Positions 4,969 through 9,119 of a DNA stretch of 11,170 nucleotides are shown piece after piece. How positions within the stretch are numbered: position 1 is the stretch's first letter; every line of letters begins with the position of its first letter. The DNA lies in assembly GCA_003553825.1 (NCBI GenBank), contig PWFL01000041.1, forward strand, positions 1 through 11,170. The letters are read 5' to 3'. The stretch comes from Candidatus Iainarchaeum sp. Its GTDB lineage: Archaea > B1Sed10-29. Below the pieces are notes generated by a model. It was not told the origin of the DNA. It did not search any database and saw nothing but the letters and a program-made list of their open reading frames with translations. Position numbers and translations under genes: made by a program.

Positions 4969-6378
4969 ATGGTTTTAAAAGGAAAGGAGACCTGGGCGGA
5001 TGAATTCACACCTAAATCACTTGACGAGATAGTGGGACACGCTACAACCGTGAAGAAGATCAGGGAATGGGTTGAAGCCTGGGAAAAAGGAAAAAAAGAG
5101 AAAAAACCACTATTGCTGCACGGGCCACCGGGATCAGGAAAAACAGCTATAGTGGAAGCAATTTCCTCTGAATACAACTGGGAAACCTTGGAGATGAATG
5201 CCAGCGACACCAGAAACAAGGAAAATATAAAAAGAACAATAGGAGACGCATCAAAATCACGCACACTCTCAGGTAAAAAAAGAATAATACTAATAGACGA
5301 AGTCGACGGATTGTATAGACAGGACCATGGAGGAACAAGAGCAATAAATAAAATAATAAAAGAAAGCAATTCACCTATCATACTAACAGCCAACAACGCC
5401 TACGAGCAAAAAATAAAGTCAATAAGAAGCAAATGCGAGTTAATAAGAGTGAAAAAAGTACACCCATCAACCATTGCAAAACTACTTGGAAAGATAGCTG
5501 AAAAAAAAGAGATAGAAGCGGACGAGGAAACGCTCAAAGAAATAGCAAAATCATCGGACGGAGATGTAAGAGGATCAATAAACAATCTACAAGCGCTAGC
5601 GCAAGGAAAGAAAAAACTGGGAAAAGAAGAAGCAAAACTAATGGGCACGAGAAACAAGAAAACAAAGATATTCAAAGCAATGAAGAAAATACTTCAAAAA
5701 AGAGGATTCGAAGAAGCACACCAAGCACTAAAAGACCTTGACGAAAACCCGGACTTCACACTCAAATGGATAGACGAAAACATACCAAGACAGTACGAAA
5801 AACCAGAAGACCTGGAAAAAGGATTCGAACAACTATCAAAAGCAGATATATACCTAGGTAGAGTTAGAAACAGACAAGAATACGGACTATGGAGATACGC
5901 TAACATACTCATGGGTCCAGGAGTATCACTTGCAAAACAAGAAGAATACAGCGGCTACACAAGGTACAAATTCCCATCACTCATAAGAAAACTAGGATCA
6001 ACCAAATCGGAAAGAAACATCAGAGAATCAATAGCACGCAAAATAGGGAGAAAGTGCCACGTATCCGTAAACACCGCGATAAAAGACTACCTACCAATGC
6101 TAAAAGAAATGATGAACAACAAAGAGAAAAGAATCCAACTAACAGCTGAATTCAACTTCACAGAAGACGAATTAGAACTACTAGGAGTAAGCCAGAGAAA
6201 AAGAACCATAAAAAAAGCAAATAAAATACGAGGAGAACATCTGCAAGAACAGAGAAATGAAAGAAATCATATGAAAGAAAATAAATCCTTTGACACTCAA
6301 GAGAAAGATACGGGAAAAAACGAAGAAGAGCCAAAAGAAGAAAAAGAAAACCAAAGGAACCTAGCCCAATTCCAATAA
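4969..6378 (+). CDS. rfcL: Replication factor C large subunit
   Basis: A 469-residue AAA+ clamp-loader subunit that, with the small RFC subunit, loads PCNA onto primed DNA. The N-terminus carries the RFC box (WADEFTPKSLDEIVGH, residues 9-24). Walker A GPPGSGKT is at 52-59 and Walker B DEVD at 110-113 (IILIDEVDGL). Sensor 1 is ILTANN, the RSKC arginine motif follows, and sensor 2 sits in GDVRGSINNLQA. The collar domain fills about 230-400. The last 45 residues are low-complexity K/E/N, ending in QRNLAQFQ. This fits a PCNA-binding box (Q-x-x-L-x-x-F-aromatic) except for Q in the last aromatic place. Length is usual for archaeal RFC-L. There is no intein here, although archaeal RFC genes often host one. 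Codons after about 5200 strongly favour C over T in third position. A 13-base gap precedes nob1, so the two are probably one operon. Confidence 0.95.
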   Translation: MVLKGKETWADEFTPKSLDEIVGHATTVKKIREWVEAWEKGKKEKKPLLLHGPPGSGKTAIVEAISSEYNWETLEMNASDTRNKENIKRTIGDASKSRTLSGKKRIILIDEVDGLYRQDHGGTRAINKIIKESNSPIILTANNAYEQKIKSIRSKCELIRVKKVHPSTIAKLLGKIAEKKEIEADEETLKEIAKSSDGDVRGSINNLQALAQGKKKLGKEEAKLMGTRNKKTKIFKAMKKILQKRGFEEAHQALKDLDENPDFTLKWIDENIPRQYEKPEDLEKGFEQLSKADIYLGRVRNRQEYGLWRYANILMGPGVSLAKQEEYSGYTRYKFPSLIRKLGSTKSERNIRESIARKIGRKCHVSVNTAIKDYLPMLKEMMNNKEKRIQLTAEFNFTEDELELLGVSQRKRTIKKANKIRGEHLQEQRNERNHMKENKSFDTQEKDTGKNEEEPKEEKENQRNLAQFQ

Positions 6379-6400
6379 AATTAAACTTTTAATGATTAAA

Positions 6401-6790
6401 ATGCCTGAAATACTGGACGCCAGCGCAATAATAAACACGGATACACTTCAATCCAAAGAAAAAATGTACACAACTCCCTCAGTAATGAAAGAGTTAAAGA
6501 ACATAGAGTCAAAGTCACTTGGAGAAGCAGCGATAGCGCAGGGAAACCTCAAAGTAATCAAACCAAGCAAAAAACACATCAAGAAAATAAAAGAAAAAGC
6601 AAGAGAGATAGGGAGCGATGAAAATCTAAGTAAAACAGATATAGAAGTACTCGCACTTGCACTACAGGAAAAACAAAAACTAGTAACCGATGACTACACA
6701 ATGCAGAACCTAGCAGCACACTTAGAACTAGAATACGAAGGATTAACAAGAGGAGAAATAAATAAAAAGAAAAAATTCAAGCAAACATAA
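6401..6790 (+). CDS. nob1: Nob1-like PIN-domain endonuclease without zinc ribbon
   Basis: A 129-residue PIN-domain protein, probably the Nob1 endonuclease that trims the 3' end of small-subunit rRNA. It starts MPEILDASAIIN, the usual first strand of Nob1 with the first catalytic Asp (D6). Other acidic residues in the PIN pattern are E31 (MKELKNIE), D80 (LSKTDIEVLALAL) and D97/D98 (LVTDDYTMQNLA). The last part (LELEYEGLTRG) is where archaeal Nob1 normally continues into a four-cysteine zinc ribbon. Here it stops after KKKKFKQT, with no cysteine anywhere in the protein. I chose the ATG at 6401 because TGAT stands exactly four bases upstream; an in-frame ATG at 6392 overlaps that TGAT and would add MIK. 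The gene follows rfcL by about 22 bases and ends 12 bases from a convergent gene. A VapC-like toxin is an alternative, but the LDASAII...VTDDY pattern favours Nob1. Confidence 0.75.
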   Translation: MPEILDASAIINTDTLQSKEKMYTTPSVMKELKNIESKSLGEAAIAQGNLKVIKPSKKHIKKIKEKAREIGSDENLSKTDIEVLALALQEKQKLVTDDYTMQNLAAHLELEYEGLTRGEINKKKKFKQT

Positions 6791-6802
6791 AGATATTTAA
6801 CA

Positions 6803-7618
6803 TTAAAGCTGTTCTCTAGGCTGCTTTGGATCTTCCTCCCCAACAAGTCCCTCTGAGAAAAGCAGCTTTATCTCTTTTCTATAGATAACGGATAGAGCTA
6901 TCAGTATGAGTAAAATCACTCCGTATATAGGGTCATTGATGAACATTTCTTTGAAAGTTTCCCATATCCCTCCCGGGCTCCAACTGGTGATTGGTTCAAC
7001 CATACTGTATTCAATGTCAATGTCCCAAGATCCAGTATTCCACTGGTATTCATTACCTCCGTGAACCATCCAAGGGTCTCTAGGAGGATCCAGCCTGTCC
7101 TCTTCAATAGTATCGGGCAGATCGATTAAAAGATTGGTATTGTCGCCTAACCTAACCATTTCTGTTTCAGGTTCGTAGAATCTCAAAGCTTCAGTGTTAA
7201 ATCTATAATGATTTATCCTTCCTTCCTGTCTAATCATTTCGATTAATTCATCAGTTTCGTAACTTATCACTAAATTATGAGTTCTGTACGTCTCCGAAGT
7301 AGAGATAACCATGTCTCTTCTCTCTCCGCTCACACTCGGAGCTATCTCAATATCTGGATGTAATTCGGTTAATACATCAAAATTTTTACCTGCCTCACTC
7401 ACTATATGGTTAAAGTATTCCTCTTCAGTGAAGTTAGTGGTTTGCACCATTTCAGATCCACTTAATCTGAAGCTAAATCGTTCTTTAACCTCTGCTGTAG
7501 TATCTTCATCTATTCTTATCTCTACAGAATGGCTTCTTAGCTCTATAGCGCTTCCTATTGAAGCGAAGATGGATAAAAGAACCACTGTGATTAATAATTT
7601 ACTCACGTATTCCTTCAT
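6803..7618 (-). CDS. Secreted, membrane-anchored surface protein of unknown function
   Basis: A 271-residue protein. A basic start (MKEYVSK), a hydrophobic stretch at 8-22 and a GSA site predict a signal peptide cut after residue 24. The outer part (about 25-228) begins with IELRSHSVEIRIDEDTTAEV, a beta-strand-rich style common in archaeal surface domains, and has several aromatic strands such as YRTHNLVISYET and YQWNTGSWDIDIEYS. It contains no cysteines. A single membrane helix at about 229-245 (DPIYGVILLILIALSVI) and a charged 26-residue cytoplasmic tail complete a type I topology. I do not recognise the family, and no catalytic motif stands out. The ATG at 7618 is set by GGGGAT four bases upstream; the GTG at 7630 lies in front of that site. 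The 3' end faces nob1 across 12 bases. Confidence 0.7.
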   Translation of the reverse strand: MKEYVSKLLITVVLLSIFASIGSAIELRSHSVEIRIDEDTTAEVKERFSFRLSGSEMVQTTNFTEEEYFNHIVSEAGKNFDVLTELHPDIEIAPSVSGERRDMVISTSETYRTHNLVISYETDELIEMIRQEGRINHYRFNTEALRFYEPETEMVRLGDNTNLLIDLPDTIEEDRLDPPRDPWMVHGGNEYQWNTGSWDIDIEYSMVEPITSWSPGGIWETFKEMFINDPIYGVILLILIALSVIYRKEIKLLFSEGLVGEEDPKQPREQL

Positions 7619-7651
7619 TTTGATCCCCACTAATATATGTTGATTAACTCA

Positions 7652-7657
7652 TTTAAA
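7652..7657 (-). promoter_or_regulatory. TATA-like element for the surface-protein gene
   Basis: TTTAAA, preceded on the minus strand by AGG. Transcription would begin near 7630, leaving a leader of about 12 bases that includes the GGGGAT ribosome site. The hexamer is its own complement, so strand is assigned by position only. Confidence 0.4.
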
Positions 7658-7663
7658 CCTGTT

Positions 7664-7673
7664 ATTATATAAA
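7664..7673 (+). promoter_or_regulatory. TATA-like element for the EF-Tu-domain-like gene
   Basis: TTATATAAAT lies about 55 bases before the ATG at 7726. A start near 7695 would give a leader of about 30 bases carrying GAGGTTGAT four bases from the ATG. Assigned by sequence and spacing only. Confidence 0.4.
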
Positions 7674-7725
7674 TTAGTTTAGAGGTAAATAACACGATAG
7701 GTTAATCTACCAGAGGTTGATGTGA

Positions 7726-7971
7726 ATGTCCGAAAAAATAGGAGAGGTAACCCACTACTTCACTGATATCGAAGTGGGTATAATAAAACTTGAAGACAAG
7801 CTCGAAGTAGGAGATAAAATAAGGGTAAAGGGATCCACGACTGATTTTGAACAAGAAGTAACTTCAATGGAGATAGATAGAGAGGAAGTTGAAGAATCGG
7901 GAGCAGGAGAGAGCGTTGGAATGAAAGTTAAAGAAAGAGTGAGAGAAGGGGACGAAGTGTACAAGTTATAA
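7726..7971 (+). CDS. EF-Tu domain 2-like small protein (archaeal translation-factor-like)
   Basis: An 81-residue protein that is just one beta-barrel of the kind found as domain 2 of EF-Tu, EF1A and IF2. Features in order: GEVTHYFTDIEVGIIKL, GDKIRVKGSTTDFEQEVTSM (the strand-turn-strand hallmark with the TTDF loop), MEIDREEVEESGAGESVGM, and VKERVREGDEVYKL at the end. It fills the whole family length, so it is complete and not a fragment of a larger GTPase; there is no P-loop. Archaeal annotators call this family 'translation elongation factor-like protein'; the exact job is unknown. The ATG is preceded by GAGGTTGAT with four bases between. It stands alone, divergent from the surface protein and convergent with tRNase Z, and has its own T-rich terminator. 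Confidence 0.85.
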   Translation: MSEKIGEVTHYFTDIEVGIIKLEDKLEVGDKIRVKGSTTDFEQEVTSMEIDREEVEESGAGESVGMKVKERVREGDEVYKL

Positions 7972-8002
7972 TCTCCTGAATCATTTTAATAATCATTAAA
8001 CC

Positions 8003-8039
8003 TTTTTATCTTCTTATCTTCTTAGTCTTAACTCTTTTT
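8003..8039 (+). terminator. T-rich terminator after the EF-Tu-domain-like gene
   Basis: About 30 bases after the stop at 7971 begins a pyrimidine-rich stretch on the coding strand with several T runs (TTTTT at 8003-8007 and 8035-8039) and a repeated TTATCTTC. Intrinsic archaeal termination works at such T tracts without a hairpin. It also separates this transcript from the convergent tRNase Z. Confidence 0.5.
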
Positions 8040-8047
8040 CTATGAAT

Positions 8048-8941
8048 CTATATCTCTATCTCCATGAAGTCCTCAGCTGCGTAAGATTCTTCAAATACTT
8101 CTCTTGCTTCTTTTTCAAGCTCTCTTTCATCTTTATACCTGTTTGAAAAATGAGTTAGTACTAATTTACCCACATTTGCTTTCTTAGCTATTTCAGCCAT
8201 CCCTTTTGCCTCGCCATGACCGTACTCGATTGATTTTTCTTTGTGATCTTCTCCAAAGGTCGAGTCTACTATTAGTAAATCCGAGTTTTCAGCTGCTCTT
8301 TCCAGTTCCTTGCATGGTTTAGTGTCACCTGAATAAACTACTTTTCTACCTTCTTTCTCCGGTTCCTTCACATCTTCCAGTTTTATTTTATTTCCTTTGT
8401 GTTCTATTTCTCCTTTTTCTTTAAGTTCACTGCACTTAGGGTGATTTAACAGATCTAATTCCTTTAGTTTTTCCTTATTTAGGTTTATGCTTGGCTTTTC
8501 CTTAAATATGAATCCGTAGGAGGGTGTTGAGTGTTTAACTGGAAATGCCTCTACTTCATAATCTTCCCGTTCTTTTATCCTTCCTTTTCGAATTTCTATT
8601 GTATCTATCTCGAACTCCAGGTTGAAGTGATCCCAGTTCTTGAAGAACTCTACGTACCTATCTATTCCCTTTGGACCGTATATCTCAAGTTTTTCCTTTC
8701 TATCAAGGAATTGAAGACTCTGTATTAATCCAGCTAGTCCGATCAGGTGATCAGCGTGGAGGTGAGTTATATATGCGGAGTTTATCTTGAATGGAGATAT
8801 GTCTGTATGTTTTAACTGTCTCTGTGTTCCTTCTCCACAGTCCCAGAGCATTGACTCGTCTTTGTACTGCAAGTGTATCGCGGGCTGCCCACGTTTTTTC
8901 GTTGGTAAAGATCCACTTGTACCGAGAAATGTTACCTTCAT
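8048..8941 (-). CDS. rnz: tRNase Z (tRNA 3' endonuclease), short form
   Basis: A 297-residue metallo-beta-lactamase enzyme that cuts the 3' trailer from pre-tRNA in the cytoplasm. Visible in order: VTFLGTSGS (3-11), WDCGEGTQRQL (33-43), the metal motif HLHADH at 60-65 with ITHLHADHLIGLAG, PVKHSTPSYGF with H137, SGDT with metal-bridging D206, a DSTF stretch (226-229), H242 in YGHGEA, and LTHFSNRY with H264. All expected metal ligands are present, so it should be active. The arm between H137 and D206 (about 146-195) is unusually lysine-rich, and its GP-rich tip is replaced by LLNHPKCSELK. The ATG at 8941 has AAGGTGGAT close upstream. It diverges from lonB and converges on the EF-Tu-like gene. 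Confidence 0.93.
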   Translation of the reverse strand: MKVTFLGTSGSLPTKKRGQPAIHLQYKDESMLWDCGEGTQRQLKHTDISPFKINSAYITHLHADHLIGLAGLIQSLQFLDRKEKLEIYGPKGIDRYVEFFKNWDHFNLEFEIDTIEIRKGRIKEREDYEVEAFPVKHSTPSYGFIFKEKPSINLNKEKLKELDLLNHPKCSELKEKGEIEHKGNKIKLEDVKEPEKEGRKVVYSGDTKPCKELERAAENSDLLIVDSTFGEDHKEKSIEYGHGEAKGMAEIAKKANVGKLVLTHFSNRYKDERELEKEAREVFEESYAAEDFMEIEI

Positions 8942-8965
8942 CTATCCACCTTATTTTCAGTTTTT

Positions 8966-8977
8966 CGTTTATATAGG
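8966..8977 (-). promoter_or_regulatory. TATA box for rnz
   Basis: On the minus strand this reads CCTATATAAACG, a strong TATA element with a C-rich front. A start about 25 bases downstream falls near 8945-8950, just ahead of or at the AAGGTGGAT ribosome site. Confidence 0.5.
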
Positions 8978-8986
8978 TTAATTAGT

Positions 8987-9007
8987 TCCTTCAAGGATTT
9001 AATCCTT
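8987..9007. repeat. Overlapping inverted repeats upstream of rnz
   Basis: AAGGATT (8993-8999) and AATCCTT (9001-9007) form a perfect seven-base inverted repeat around one T. TCCTT (8987-8991) also pairs with AAGGA (8993-8997) around one C. The three half-sites stand next to the upstream side of the rnz TATA box, where an archaeal activator or repressor could bind. They could also act on lonB. No regulator is identified. Confidence 0.45.
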
Positions 9008-9033
9008 TGGTGGTTTTCCATAATCTTTTTAAC

Positions 9034-9044
9034 CTTCGGAACTA
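9034..9044 (+). repeat. 11-base motif CTTCGGAACTA shared with 1905-1915
   Basis: The same 11 bases occur at 1905-1915, upstream of the operon at 1968, and here upstream of lonB. In both places they face the plus-strand gene. The sites lie 53 and 76 bases before the respective ATGs. The flanks also agree partly (TAAC before, AAC a few bases after). This could be a shared regulator site; chance is not excluded. Confidence 0.4.
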
Positions 9045-9119
9045 CAAAACACATACCAACTACTTGTATTAATGGGTAATTTAACCTGTAATTATTAAGA
9101 TAAAATAAGGTAATCGCTT

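Noticed and set aside
6380..6840. A frameshift hiding the Nob1 zinc ribbon
   Set aside because: No plus-strand frame after the stop shows paired cysteines, and the next gene's coding sequence begins 12 bases later on the other strand.
7697..7706. ATAGGTTAAT at 7697-7706 repeated at 8973-8982
   Set aside because: A ten-base AT-rich match; the second copy overlaps a TATA box, and the relative positions and strands differ, so chance is likely.
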